Assembly (NCBI GenBank): GCA_022495995.1 | Contig: JAFEMH010000734.1 | Location: 248,001 to 312,000, forward strand | Source of the DNA: Adenophora triphylla var. japonica | Taxonomy: Eukaryota > Streptophyta > Magnoliopsida > Asterales > Campanulaceae | Direction of reading: 5' to 3' | Length of the DNA: 64,000 nt | In this document: one piece after another, positions 42,141 through 54,669 of the stretch | Layout of the letters: each line of letters begins with the position of its first letter | Position numbering within the stretch: position 1 is the stretch's first letter | Translations under genes and position numbers: made by a program | The notes under the pieces: model-generated | The model's database searches: none | Told to the model about the DNA's origin: nothing | What the model saw: only the letters and a program-made list of their open reading frames with translations

Positions 42141-43804
42141 AAGATTTTATGTTTCTTTGGGGTATACACATCTCAGCAGGGGCTTTGTGAACGATCTTCT
42201 AAAAAGTATCTCGTTCAATACTGTTAACCTTACTGACTTGTTCTTGATGAGCCTAGCGCGTATCTCGTCCTCAGGCAGTTGATCTTTTTCAGTGAAATCC
42301 ATGTATTCGTCTATCCAACACTTCTCCTCCCTGTCTTTGAGCATTATCCATAGTCTTTCGTAGGAGGGTTCTTCGGCAAAGACTATGAGTGGGTTAGAAT
42401 CAGGATTGCCACGTCAATAGTTGCCAGTTTAGATAGAACATATGCCACTTGGTTGTCCTCCCGGCCTATTTGACTTATTTAGAAAAATTCCAGCTTTTTT
42501 GTTATGTATAGGACGAGCTCTTTATACTTTTGTGAGTATGGGGTGCTGAGTGTTGTACTCCCCTTTTATCTGCTTGACTACGAATTGGGAGTCATAGAAG
42601 GCGGCAATTTTGGTTGCTTCGTAGAAAGATGCCAACTCTATGCCAAATATCAAAGCTTCGTACTCAGCTTGATTGTTAGAAGCGGAGAACTTGAATTTGA
42701 TTATGTCTTGGATGGTGTGCTCCCCATCGGGACTTGCTAGTACAACTCCAGCTCCGCTTCTTTCCTTAGTGGCTGATCCATCTGTGTATATGACCCAGCA
42801 GTTAGATGGAAGCTCGATGGTCGGTTCTTCTCCCTCAGTTTTTTGCGCTTACGAGAGGTGGGGTTGTGCTCACCTGTAAAGGCGGATTCAACCATAAAAT
42901 CGACCAGAGGTTGTGCTAGGAGTGTCTTCCTAGGCTGGTATCTGATATCAAACTCAGTGAGTTCGATAGACCAATTAAGGAGACGTCCTGAGCAATCCAA
43001 CTTATGCAAGATTTTCTTAAGGGGCGCATTCGAGTTATGGGGTGTGCAGAAAAGTATGCTCTTAGCTTTCTTGCCGCTATGACTAGGTCGTAAGCTATCT
43101 TTTATGCGTTAAAGTATCTTCTCTCCACATCTGATAATGTCTTGCTGACATAATAGATAGGTTTCTGAGTACTTACTTCATTTTGAACTTGTATCGCAAC
43201 TATAGCGTGGTCCGTGGCTGCTAGTAAGACAGACATACATCATTTCACCTATGACAGAGCTTCTCAACAAAAAGGGGGATTCCAAGTATTCCTTCAAATG
43301 TTTGAATGATTCTGAGCGTTCAGATGTCCAGGAGAAGCTCTTGGTCCCCTTCATAACTTTGAAGAAAGGTAGTGATTTCTCCGCAGATTTCGCGATAAAC
43401 CTACCAAGGGCAGCTATTCTTCCGTTCAGCCTTTGAACCTCCTTGATGTTGGTAGCTTCTTTCATGTCTATCAAGGCTTTTATTTTCTCCAGGTTTGCCT
43501 CGATTCCCCTTCGTGATACCATAAAACCTAGGAACTTTCCGGCCGTCACCCCAAACACACATTTACTTGGATTCAACTTCATATTGTTTGCTCGTAGGTT
43601 GCCAGAGGTTTCTTTCAGGTCCGGGGCGTGACTGCCATTCCTAGTATTAATGACCATGTCATCAATGTAGGCTTCCATGTTACGGCCTATCTGCTCCCCA
43701 AATACCTTGTTTACCATGCACTGGTAGGTTGCGCCCGCCTTTTTGAGCCCGAAGGGTATCATGGTATAACAATAAATTCCTACAGCTGCCTGGAAGGCTG
43801 TCTT
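42141..43804 (-). pseudogene. E4 RT (second half), RNase H and archaeal-type RNase H
   Basis: 43762-43178 is open: PFGLKKAGATYQCMVNKVFG, the active-site YIDDM, CVFGVTAGKFLGFM and RLNGRIAALGRFIAKSAEKS. RNase H pieces follow (about 43170-43020), then 43009-42737 (WSIELTEFDIRYQPRKTLLA) leading into the archaeal-type RNase H, where the Glu of NNQAEYEA is kept, unlike E2. 42344-42147 is a linker (WIDEYMDFTEKDQLPEDEIR). The RT start is missing because the MITE cuts in at 43805. Confidence 0.85.
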
Positions 43805-44090
<286 letters not shown>

Positions 44091-45608
44091 CAGGTGCAAG
44101 TACGAGTCGATCCCACAAGGACAAGGTTTACTTTGAGATGAAATTGTTTTTACTACAATTATAAAAGAAATTGGGAGAAATAAAGATTGATTTAGGAAAA
44201 GAATAGGACATACGCAGAAAAATACTTAAATAAAACTCTTATTAAACGAAGCATTCTCGGGATTGGAAATCATTTAGCCAAATATTCATCATATAGTCAT
44301 GTCTTAGAAAATATAGGTTTTCATAAAAATCAAGGATGGTACGTTATGCTTACACTACTTCTCATGGTCAAGACAGTAGCGTTGTACCCTTCACTAATTA
44401 TGCACTATCTTTTTGAGATTCCCGTTTATTGTATTCTCGCCCTGTCACAAACGGGCACTTCGGCTTATCTCTAGATGACCATAATTAGTAAGGATCCATT
44501 AAGATCGAAAGTCAACGCACTTTCCATTCAAGGAACATCCCTAGGCCATTAAACTACTCTCGTGATCAATGAAACCTAGTTCCTTTATATGGTTCCGTCA
44601 ATCAAGGTTCTCCGCTAGGTACTTCTCTCGATCGACTGAATCATACAAGTTGGACGTCTCCAAAATGTAAGTCATTTTGAGATTGATATAAAGAAATTGT
44701 TTAGATGAAGATAGAAGACAAGACTTTTTATAAAAGGATGATGAACAAGAGGCGTTTTGAGTTTCCAACCCCAAGAACAAGGGGGATTACTCACTAGCCA
44801 TTATAAGTAAATAAACATAAATAATAAGAAAAGATTAAGAGAAGATGAACTTATGATTATAAAGAGATGATGGCTGGAAATAACACTTGAACTTTTATTG
44901 CTTCCTTCCAAGAATACTTCAAGAACAATGTACACTTGAATCTTCAAATACTTTGGAAATAATGGTAAAGAATTGTATATAATGTATTCTAAACTTTGGT
45001 ATGCTATTCTCTGATGGTTCCTCATATCCTAGACTGATTACAAAAGGGTTTATTTATAATATGGAGGAGACTCTTCAAAGTGGTGCCATTGAAAGGTGCC
45101 TTTTAATTCTGCAGGTGCCATTTGCACAGCCGAGCTAAGGGATTTGCACGGCCGTGTCCTCTTGGCGCCAAAAATGAATTTGAACTGGCCATTTGGCACG
45201 GCCGCTCCGCTTGCAGCTGCACGGCTGCTCTGAGCAGGATTGCTCGGCCACTCCAGGTTGCAAGACTCGGCCACTCTGGGTTTTGGGGCCAAAATTGGCC
45301 TGGACAAGGCAATGTGCACGGCTGCTCCTAGGTTTAGAGCACGGCCGCTCTGGCTGGAAATTGGCTTGTGTGCTTGATTTTGTTTGTTGTTCTTCCATGG
45401 CTTTTCACTAAGCTATCCTCAAGCATCCATTGATTATAAATAAACTCTAAAACCTGTCTAAATGTACAATATATACCAAAAAGCGCAAAATCGAAGGTAT
45501 ATAACAAAAGAAGCTAAAAATAGACTAAAATGCAACATAAATGGTAATTAAACTAAGGAAATGATTATGAAATAATAGGATAAATGACTATATAATAGTC
45601 ACTTATCA
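44091..45608 (-). repeat. E5: Athila-like LTR fragment
   Basis: On the minus strand it starts TGATAAGTGACTATT at 45608 and runs to GTGGGATCGACTCGTACTTG near 44091, where the (AT)n tract replaces the expected LTR end and primer site. TATA box at 45058-45051 (minus strand TATAAATA). A cluster of GCACGGCCG/GCACGGC(T)GCTC motifs lies upstream of it at 45120-45350. Athila-like is a tentative call from the ...GGGATCGAC... end region. No coding sequence; overlapping ORFs at 45050-45411 on both strands come from the GC-rich cluster. Confidence 0.6.
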
Positions 45609-46196
45609 TTGGGACACCATGTAGCGAGTTTAACCGATCACAAGGATCGGTTGTGACAATGATCGGTAAATCATTGACATGGTGACCGGTCAATAATAAG
45701 TGGATGACCGACCGATCCAAGGTGACCGGTCAAGTGGATGACCGACCGATCAAAACCAGGCACAACTGATCCAAGGTGGCCGGTCAAGTGGATGACCGAC
45801 CGAAGGCACAATTGATCCAAGGTGACCAAGGTGACCGGTCAAGGTCAAGTGATGACCGACCGAAGACACAAATCCAAGGTGACCGGTCAACTGATCTAAA
45901 TCGGTACAAACTTCGTCTCACTTTAAATTACAAAATAATAATTATTAATAAAGAAAACTAAATAGAAATATTATTTTTTCCATCTCAAATAAATACTTTA
46001 AAAAATATACTTCTATAAAAAATTATAATCTTTATTTCAAAAATAAATATTACTTTTGACTCAAAATGAATAACCAAAAAATAATACTACATTTTTTGTC
46101 CAAAAAATGAACATTACTTTCTTCATCCCAATGAATATTTTAAAAAAAAATACTGATTCATTTGCCTCAAAAATTAATGTTTGTAATGTTAGTGCC
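45609..46196. repeat. GACCGGTCA minisatellite joined to MITE-flank sequence
   Basis: 45609-45631 has a half site of the palindrome seen at 32022-32173. About 45660-45900 is a degenerate repeat of CCAAGGTGACCGGTCAAGTG and GATGACCGACCGA. 45905-46196 is collinear with 32212-32500 (CTTCGTCTCACTTTAAATTA onward) and includes the MITE left arm. No gene. Confidence 0.75.
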
Positions 46197-46641
46197 TTCG
46201 TTTCTGAAATTGTCACGGCCAGAATCACAAGTGATATCCAAGGTGATAACAGTACCAACGATAGCACTTGGGATAGCACACACACACTTCGAAAATAAAA
46301 CAATTTTGTAAAAGAGATTGCAGCGAAATAATAACATCAAAATTGTTTTTCTCAAGTTATATAAGTAATGTAACTTGAGAGTGCCTCTTATGTAAGACTT
46401 TATAATCACTTTATAAAATAATTACAAAAGCCGAAATGTTCCCTATGGCTATAACACTATGAGCTCTATGGAACAAGAGATAAAGAACGAAATCCTAGCC
46501 TTCACACAACTTGATACCAAAGTAATCAAGTGCGAAATTACAAGGGAGGAAGGATGAAAAGAATCAAACAAAGAAGTCTATCTCTAATGCTTCGAAGGTG
46601 TGTATAAAATGATTTTTATTGGCACATCTTCAAATGAAACA
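46197..46641. other. Unassigned segment before E6
   Basis: It contains TTGTCACGGCCAGAATCAC near 46210, which could be an LTR start, and AT-rich DNA without a gene. It is cut by the E6 LTR at 46642; the five bases before that are AAACA. Confidence 0.35.
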
Positions 46642-48442
46642 TGTGAGTACCCCGATCCGAACTCATGTTTTGGATCCACTATTATTGATTTTTGGGCTTA
46701 TATAATTGCTAAAATGCAATATTAAGTCCAAATATCCCACAAGACAGCCAACCCATTGGGCCTGCCAAGCATTCGGCCCAATATGTCAAAAAGGTGTACG
46801 CTGTCGTCCGACATGGAAAGACACTAAGGCGGTTTAACTTCCCCTGTCGGACGACAAAGGCCTTCCCATCAGCCTGCCTATAAATACAGGGCATGGCTGA
46901 TCATTTTGAGGGACTTGAAGAGAGGATTTGGGGAGGATCAGTATAATAGGGGGAAACTCTGTCCAAAAGGAGTCTCTCTCTCTCTCTCACACACACACAC
47001 TCACCTCCCTCCTCACACACACACACACTTCAAGGCCAAGATCCAAAGAAGCTTCCTTTGTTGGTGTGTAGAAGGGGTGGACACCATACTACTGGTGATC
47101 TCACCTTGTGGACTACAATAGGTAGCTACTAAACCCTTCTCCCTCTTTAAATAGCCTTTTAATACGTTCATACTACCTTGCATGCATATTTGCTTTAATA
47201 TTATGTAAAAATTGGGATTTTTGCATGATAAAGGTGGTGGAGAAGTGAATCTTCAATATTCACTTCTCCTTACCTCAGATCTGGACATTTGGTCATATTA
47301 GGATCAATAAAGATTCAATCTTTACGCATTTTCATGGAGTTAGGAGGTGATGACTACTTCAAAGTGGCAAAAAATATGTGATTTATCACATTTGGCCACT
47401 AAAGCCATGTGATCCTCCCATAATACTCATATATTATCGTTATATTACTGTTTACAGTTAATAAAGATGCTTGGTTTGCCTTGAGAAACAAAGGGGAATC
47501 AAAACGGTGAAGGGCACAGAAATGGCCTATCCTTGTCGGACGACACAGGACTCCATGGAGATCCCGTGTCATACGACATGGAGATCCCAGAAGGCTGTAA
47601 AGCCATTCTTGGACTTCAGATCTGTCCAGTTTACTCCCTTTGTAACTCAAAGCTTTCCTAAGCATTTCCGTGGCTCATAAGCCACTATTTGGGTGCCTAT
47701 GGTCTGTTTGGGTGCGATTTATTGGAGGCGGTTTGAAATATGACATGGATAACTTCGGATGTTCCGTGTCATATGACATTCCGTATCATTCAAAGTCTAT
47801 CGTGACTTTGCTCACTCCCGTCAATCCCAAACTGAGCTTAGACCTTTAAATAGTGTCTTTAAATGAGTCAAATAAATGTCGTTCAGCCTTCAAATAGCTT
47901 GGTCATTATAATAGACAATCTGACCATGAGGCATCATGTCGTGCGACACCCTCTTTCTGTGAGGTCCTGTGTCGGACAACATAGGAGTTCTCTGGACAGA
48001 TTGTCTTACCTTCTGCCTTGTTATGATAATCATAATATGTAAAAAAGGGTGTGGCCCCCTGTCATGGCTCACAAGTTGTACTCAGCTTTTACATTATCAA
48101 TGAAATGTCAAATTTGCATGCTTTACACATCGACACATATTGCACACACACTTTGAATGTCCAAAATTGTCCAATATTGATTGAAAGTCTCGAAAGAGGC
48201 GTGTTGGGTGAACTTTCTAGTTCTTCCCAAACACGTAACCAGACTCCCGAACCCAAAATCTCTTAAAATAGGTTTTTCAATGTTTTCCTCTAAAAACGGC
48301 GTGGCGACTCCCAAAACCGAAGTTTTTCAAAACTTATTGTATCATAGCAATACATACAAAACCTCTTTCAAAAAGGAAAAATGATATCGATAACCAAAAC
48401 ACATTCATTTCTTCTTCTTTTTTCGGGGCGAGCGTTCATTCA
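46642..48442 (+). repeat. E6 5' LTR
   Basis: 1801 bp, TGTGAGTACCCC...GTTCATTCA. TATA box at 46879-46886 (GCCTATAAATACAGG). Motif TGTCGGACGACA and variants occur on both sides of the TATA box (46802, 46845, 47534, 47567, 47937). A (TC)n(CA)n tract lies at about 46975-47030. GGCGTGGCGACTCC in U5 (48299-48311) repeats the start of the primer site. The second half recurs at 56227-56991. Confidence 0.85.
46879..46886 (+). promoter_or_regulatory. E6 LTR TATA box
   Basis: TATAAATA about 240 bases into the LTR, the same core as in E1, E2, E3 and E5. Confidence 0.7.
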
Positions 48443-48443
48443 G

Positions 48444-48461
48444 TGGCGACTCCGCTGGGGA
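48444..48461 (+). other. E6 unit 1 primer binding site
   Basis: TGGCGACTCCGCTGGGGA, one base after the LTR end; same as E1 on the other strand. Confidence 0.9.
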
Positions 48462-49995
48462 CTTACATTGAAAAACTTTTTGTTTTTTTAAAAAAAATGA
48501 TGAAGAAGATACTTGGGACAAATGGTGGACTAGCAATCCCACGTACCAGTATCATTCTTCTATTTTCTAAAAAAAAAAAGAGAAATTTTTTTCTTAAGAG
48601 GGTCTAACTTTCTTTAAATCAACTTGGACAATTTCGACATTCTCCTTGTGTGTGCATGTGTGTCATTTTGTGTGCTCACGTGAGCCTTGCCATACTCTTT
48701 GATACGTGGCATTCTTGGGAGCCGGGGCTTCCCCCTTTGCAATTTGCTCTTCCCGTTGATCAGAACAGGGCAGGATGACGCTGGACTACAGCTACTGGTA
48801 AAATCTGACATTTGGGGCAGTCTCCTTTTGTCATGCTTTGACTCATTATCTTGTTTTTTTTTGCATATTGCATAAAAAAATATATATATCTTTTACAAAA
48901 AATCAAAATATATTTTCCTAGAAAATACCTTCACACTACTCGCACGCTACCCGCACATAGAGTTAGAACCCGGGAGTGTACGGACGGCATCGCGGAAAGT
49001 GACGTGTTTCGCTAACGCTTGAGCGCCTAAAGTCCTCCTAGCCTGTGAGTCAGCCAACACTTGTCCGTGACACACTTTCTACCGTGACCGGTTGGTTTTT
49101 GGCCAATGCTTTTCAAAACATTTTCAAACTCGGTTTTTAAAATTTTCTCACAAAGTCCGAGTCATGCATCGTCTCCAAAAATCTTGGCATACTTTCCCTC
49201 TTCGTGTCGGAATTACGACATAGTTCAAGCGTAAGTACTCGTTAAGATCTCTACATATCTCGACGTAGGTACATATCGATTTCTCGGCTTGGCTTCGTGA
49301 GAAGTCATGACGCGTTCTCGGCATGTGTCAACGCGGGACCATGTCGAATTCTTAACGCATACTAACGAGAGTTATGCCAAAATTTCGCCGCTAAGCGACA
49401 AGAGGCCATGCCAGATTTCCAACTCGAAAAGAGGAGAGGTCATGCCCAATTATTCCAGGGTTTTACCTCCAAATTGCGGTCTCGTACATTCAAATGTACG
49501 TTCGATCCTCTCTCCTCCCGAGTTTAGACGTTGACTTGGACTTGGTTTTGAAAACCCCGAGTTTGACTTGTTTTGGCTCGTATGCCCATAGGTTCGTTCT
49601 CCCTTTCGATTGGTGGGTTCCACGTGCCCTATAGGACCTCTGCCGGGATTGTCCGTCCCGGAGGTGCAATACAGGTGGAATACAGGGGGTCTATAGACGT
49701 AGTGATGGAACCCACTGATCCAGCAATAGCGTAGAATGCGAAAAAATAAGGTTTCCCCCTTTTCCAACCATTCCTAGGATCAATAAAAATCATTTTTATA
49801 AAAAACAAAAAAATATATAAAATATAAAAAAACAAAAAAAAGAGAGCATATGCATGAGTCCGTCCTAAGCCTGTCCTCTCCCCTACCTAAAACCGTTCTC
49901 TCCCCCTTTCAGCGAGCAAGTATTGGGTCAGAGTTCCGGGCGGTCGGTTAATCAGTTTCTCTCCACTCAGGGGTTCATTTCCAGCAGTCTCAGAA
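48462..49995 (+). other. E6 unit 1 leader
   Basis: About 1.5 kb untranslated, repeated at 57011-58547. It includes a sequence seen in reverse in E1. The stretch CTCCTAGCCTGTGAGTCAGC (49035) and the conserved accgtgaccggttgg block lie here. No gene. Confidence 0.75.
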
Positions 49996-51457
49996 ATGGC
50001 AGATTCGCAAGTCTCAGCGGGTTTGGGTCCGAATGCGGGTGTTGATCCAGCTCAGAATCAGAATGTCAGTCAGGGTGTAGGGCCAGATCAAGGTCAAAAT
50101 GCGGGGCCGAACGCAGCTCTGAATGCGTCTCCTAGCAGTGGTTATGGCATGGGTCCTCACATGACACCCCCGGGAAGTCCGTTTGTTAACCCTCACCCAG
50201 GTTTCAACTTCTCTCAAGAAGCTTCCCTCCGTGCTGCTCTCGAAGCCTCTCGTGCCCATGAGGAAGCCGGTTGGGCTCGCTATGTCGAAGTAATGCGCAT
50301 GCAAGGCGTTGCCGTAATCCGTCACCCCGATGGGTCATACGAAGAAATCAGGGAAGAGCCCGATGTTACTATCACCGGCACTGGCTTTGTTCCCCCATCC
50401 TCACCTAGGCAAAGCCTTCATAATATGCCCCCACCAGTCTCCTATGGTGTGCCTGGCTCCCTCTCGATGCCGACTCATGGGGGTATGTCAAGACCTACCC
50501 CTATCCCAGTATCTACTTATGGTATGCAATACTGGCTGAGGGGCAAATCAAGCTCCTTACCGAAGGTCAGTGCTCGGGACCAGTTTATGTTTTATCCCGT
50601 AACCCGGCTTAGGCGGGGGTCGGCAGCAGCCCAGTGGTGTCAATCAAGAGCTGTTTGGGTATACTCAGAATCAGTTTGGGACTCAGGGTCGAAGTCCGTA
50701 TAACAGCACGGGCCAGCCGCCCAACCCGACCTTTGGTGGTCAGTTTATTGCTCCTCATGATCAGTCCAATCAGCAGCAGAGCGGGTATCGCATGTCAGGA
50801 AGCCAGATTTGCCAGGATCAGATCCCGCAATATCCACAACCCCAATTCCAAAACAACATCCCTTAGCCTGCGGTTTGTTCTCCTCTCACCCAGCATCTGT
50901 ACGGTTCCACCGCGTATTCAGCTCCGTGCACCAGTATCAGGTCCCCTGCCCATGGTCAGTTCGACAGTCAATCAATACAGTTCGGGCCCCGAAATCCCGA
51001 TGTCAAATTCAATGGTTACAACCCGAATCTGCGAGAAATGGTGAGTGCAGGGGCTGAAAGCGAGAATGCTACCTATTCCATTGTTCCAAGCTCTACCCAT
51101 GTTGCTTCAAAGGGTAAAGAAACTGCTGTCTCTAACACCGTCAACTACATTCAAGGGGAGAAGGGTCAGTTATCTGGCCGTGGTGGAGGAAGGCCTCAGC
51201 GGCAGAAATTTGATGATTTGGGGATGCCAACGAGAGGCATTTAATGGTTTGGTAAAGGCTGGATCGAGCCTGCGGATAATTACAACCCGGTTAAGGCAAA
51301 TCCCAATCTGGACACTAGCAAGTTTTACCTCTACCATCATTCTGGACATGTTACCAATGACTGCGTCCCTTTGAAGCTGCTCATCCAAAGGCTTATTGAT
51401 GAGTGGAAGATCGAGAAGGCTCCTCGCCCCAATGTGATTACCAATCTTCTTCCGTGA
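49996..51457 (+). pseudogene. E6 unit 1 gag, core deleted
   Basis: ATG 49996 opens MADSQVSAGLGPNAGVDPAQ, a Pro/Gln/Asn/Gly-rich N-terminus, followed by NFSQEASLRAALEASRAHEE. Frame is lost near 50600 and several stops follow. At 51022/51023 a 707-bp deletion relative to unit 2 removes the whole capsid-like domain; the junction shares only AC. The frame after it (NLREMVSAGAESENATYSIV) runs to ...PNVITNLLP and TGA at 51455-51457, the usual end of gag in this group, with no pol after it. Confidence 0.85.
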
Positions 51458-54400
51458 TCTTCACCGAGACCCAGGGCCCTCCCATTCAATATTAATACGG
51501 TCAATCGAGTCTTTGTAGGATCTAGATTGTCTGTTTGTTTCTTTAATGAATGTCCTTTATTGGACAAGAGTCTCAAGTCCACGTTGGACTAGTCTTTTCT
51601 TCCAATGATAAAAGTCTTTGTTTCTTTTCTTGCTAGGCTCGAGACATCACTCGCCACCCACGTTACAATTAATTGAAATGGTCTTATCCAAGGATGATCA
51701 CCTGTGCTGCTCAATCGCTAATGCTTTGAAATAACTCATGTTTAAATTAATCAGAATGAGAAAATCAATTAATATCCTTCTCAAGTTGGGGCTTACCAAC
51801 TCCCCATCTCGCATCTCATATGCTCACATCTCTTTCATTATCCTCATCATTTCGTTGATCGAGAATTTGCATCAATCTTTCTCATTTAAAGCTCAAGCAA
51901 GCAACGAAGACTTAATTTCGTTTAAGTCATCCGGTAGGGATTGCGGTTGAAGCCTTTCACCCATAGGAAAGCCATTACCTCACCCTCACCAAACAATATC
52001 CTTTCATTTCAAGATCGGCATGTTTTGAAACCCTGTTTAGCCATCACCTTTGCTCCTTGCTGAGAGAAGTCCAAGCAACGCCAAAGAAGCTAGCTTCGAG
52101 AGTCGGCGATGCATAAAATACTCAAGTCGTGAAGGAAGGAAAGATAATCCTCAACTCCTCAAAGAGGCCTTCCAAGTTGTCAAAAGAAGGATTTTAAATC
52201 CTCACAATCTCAGATATAATCCTCAGCTCCTCAGGAAGCCTTCCAAATTCTTAAAAGAAGGATTTTAAATCCTCACAATCTCAGAAATAATCCTCAAGTC
52301 CTCAAAGAGGCCTTCCAAATTCTAAAAAAGAAGGATTTCAAATCCTCGCAACTCAGCAAAAATCCTCGACTTCTCGAGAAGCTCTCCAATGTTCACAAAA
52401 GAGCCCAAACCCTCGAAGGTTCATAAAAGTTCTCAAATAGCTTGGACTTCCTCTCACCGTTTTCCTTAATCAATTCCTAGCCATCCTCTCGATTTTAGAG
52501 GATATTCCCTTTATCATTACCCTTGCCTTTGGCCAAAGTCAAAATTTGAAATCAATCTTCCTCGCCGTAGATTTCCCAAACACATCCCTGCAAGCCAACC
52601 CCTCATTTTTAGAGGTTCGCCGCAAAGGCCTAGCCGACCTCTCATCTTAAGAGGTCATGACATTCCAAATCACCCGATGGCCGATCGAAGCCCAGAAACC
52701 CAACTACAGTCCCTACCGGATAGCAATTTCATTCTGATATCTTCGAGATCTAAATCAGATTAATGCTTTATTGCTTGCTTAAATCAGAGCCAAATCCATC
52801 TCGGCTCAAAAGATCATCAATCTAAGATTGGGCAAATTCAGTCCATTCATTTGGCACTTTATGTGAGCATATTTCATTTCTCCTCCACAAACACTTGCCG
52901 CGAATGTCCCACTGGGGCTTCGCATCCGTGTCTTTCATGGAAACTCCAAGGGGACATGATCTTCAATCCCCCAACTCTCATATTCCTCGAGGGTCCTCGA
53001 AATCTCAAATTTTCACATTCATTCTCTTCATTCGGGATAAGCCCGAACTACGGCGACCTGAGCTCCTCATCATGGAGGGGAACGTAGGCAACCATCATTG
53101 GTCCGGTCGAAATCACAAACAAATCTCAGAAAATCTGGTCTCATCAAGGATCGTTCCTATACACTTTCCATCATTCCGGACTTGATCTCGATATCAGTTG
53201 ATTTTCTCCTTGTGATTAATCAAAATATTTGTTCATATCAGACTTAGAGTTTGAATAACTCGAACATCAATAAAGGGTTTTAAGTAGCTTTGTGATCATC
53301 ATGAATAAGACAACTTTTCAAGTGTCTCGACAAGTCTTCTCTCTCCGTCATAGGGAAATAGAGCCAAACACTTGTCTTTACGTCGTGGGGCTTCCAAACA
53401 CTTTTCCACACCTTGTCGTGTTTATACTCTCTCAAAAGAGTCAAATCCAAAGCAAGTGTGTCATACACAAATTCGGGATTCATTCCCACTTTTCGAAAAA
53501 TGTGCCCCCGCACGTATATATTTCCAAGTCTCGCGACTCGATTGACTAAGGTTTGAAAAGATGGGTGCCTCCCGGGTCGCGTGATGATTATGCCCGTAAC
53601 GGGATTGCATTGGACCTCTCTTCATAACGTTCTATTTTGGGCCAAATATTGGATCTTGGGGATGATGCCAAGGTTGAAGATGAACTTTGGGGCCGCGTGA
53701 CTTGGAAGTTGCCTTTGCGAAGCCGTCCTTTTACAAACGGGGGCTAGTTTCCCAAGAAAGTCGATAAACGTGACCATCCATCGGACGTCACAATTGGCCG
53801 CATCTGCGGCACTCCATCGGCGATCCGATACTTGCTCAAAACCTGTCCAAAGTAGCCCAAAACTCTATATCCATTCCCCTACTCACCAAACGCGCATGGG
53901 AGAGGATTTGGCACACTTTGCACCCAAATACATCACCAACCCCAACAAATGCCATCCTTCTTGCAATATATTGGGACGGACTAATACATATAAACAAATA
54001 AGTCTAGATGCTATCAATAGAATGCATTAGTTGCAAAATGCAAAGATTTTATAGATTAGTGCATGCATTGCTCCTTCTCTCTATCTAAGAGTCCTAAAGC
54101 ATGGCAAAAGGGGACCGTCGTGGTCACTCCGACTCAGAGTCGTCGCGTAATCATCCTCCTCATCTAGGACCCAAGGCCGGGGCTCACCATAATGTCCGCG
54201 CCACCGGGTACTGCGGCAAGCGGGGCCGGAAAGGATCATCCTCACCATCATCGTCAAAGGCCCATCCTGCAATGACAAATGAATCAAAAGTCCATTTTGA
54301 AATGGTAAATCATCGTCAAAGGTCCATCTTGCAACGGCAACGTTCATCAACGGCCAGTTTGGCAAAGGGCAAGTCCTCAACAGCCCATCTTGCAACGGTG

Positions 54401-54669
54401 AATCATCAGCCATACCCGTCTCGCAACGGCAAATTGACAGCAGAATCCGTCTTGCAACAGTAATATCAACCGCAAAGTTTGTGTTCTACCCGACAAATGT
54501 TTCCAAAGTCAGCCAATCACTTCAAGTGATCATCGTGCGCACAACCCTTGCAGGTAAGCACAGCACAGGTATGAAAGCATATCTCATTCACCTGCAAATG
54601 ATCATTACTTTCTCAGATAAAGTCATTTCAAGTCATAGAGTTCATCTCGCGATCCTTTTGAGTTTATCT
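51458..54669 (+). other. E6 unit 1 non-coding tail
   Basis: 3.2 kb with no convincing gene, repeated at 60717-63945. It includes a roughly 64-bp repeat with AAGAAGGATTTTAAATCCTC at about 52120-52350 and a CATCTTGCAACGGCAA-type repeat at about 54280-54460. Short ORFs (52851-53185, 54081-54463) exist in both units but have no recognisable domain and overlap on both strands. Confidence 0.7.

Larger units (their letters stand above)
38611..43804 (-). mobile_element. E4: Tat/Retand-like element related to E2, truncated at both ends
   Basis: On the minus strand from 43804: RT from its middle, RNase H, archaeal-type RNase H, integrase, hairpin array, antisense ORF (plus strand). Order and sequence match E2 closely. 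It is cut in RT by a hAT-type MITE at 43805 and fused in the antisense ORF to E3 at about 38610. No LTR. Confidence 0.85.

Noticed and set aside
45050..45411. Five overlapping ORFs on both strands
   Set aside because: GC-rich GCACGGCCG cluster in an LTR leaves all frames open; no domain in any frame.
52851..53185. Host-like small genes in the E6 tail
   Set aside because: Present in both units but overlapping in two frames, without domain or codon bias; repeat copy alone explains conservation.
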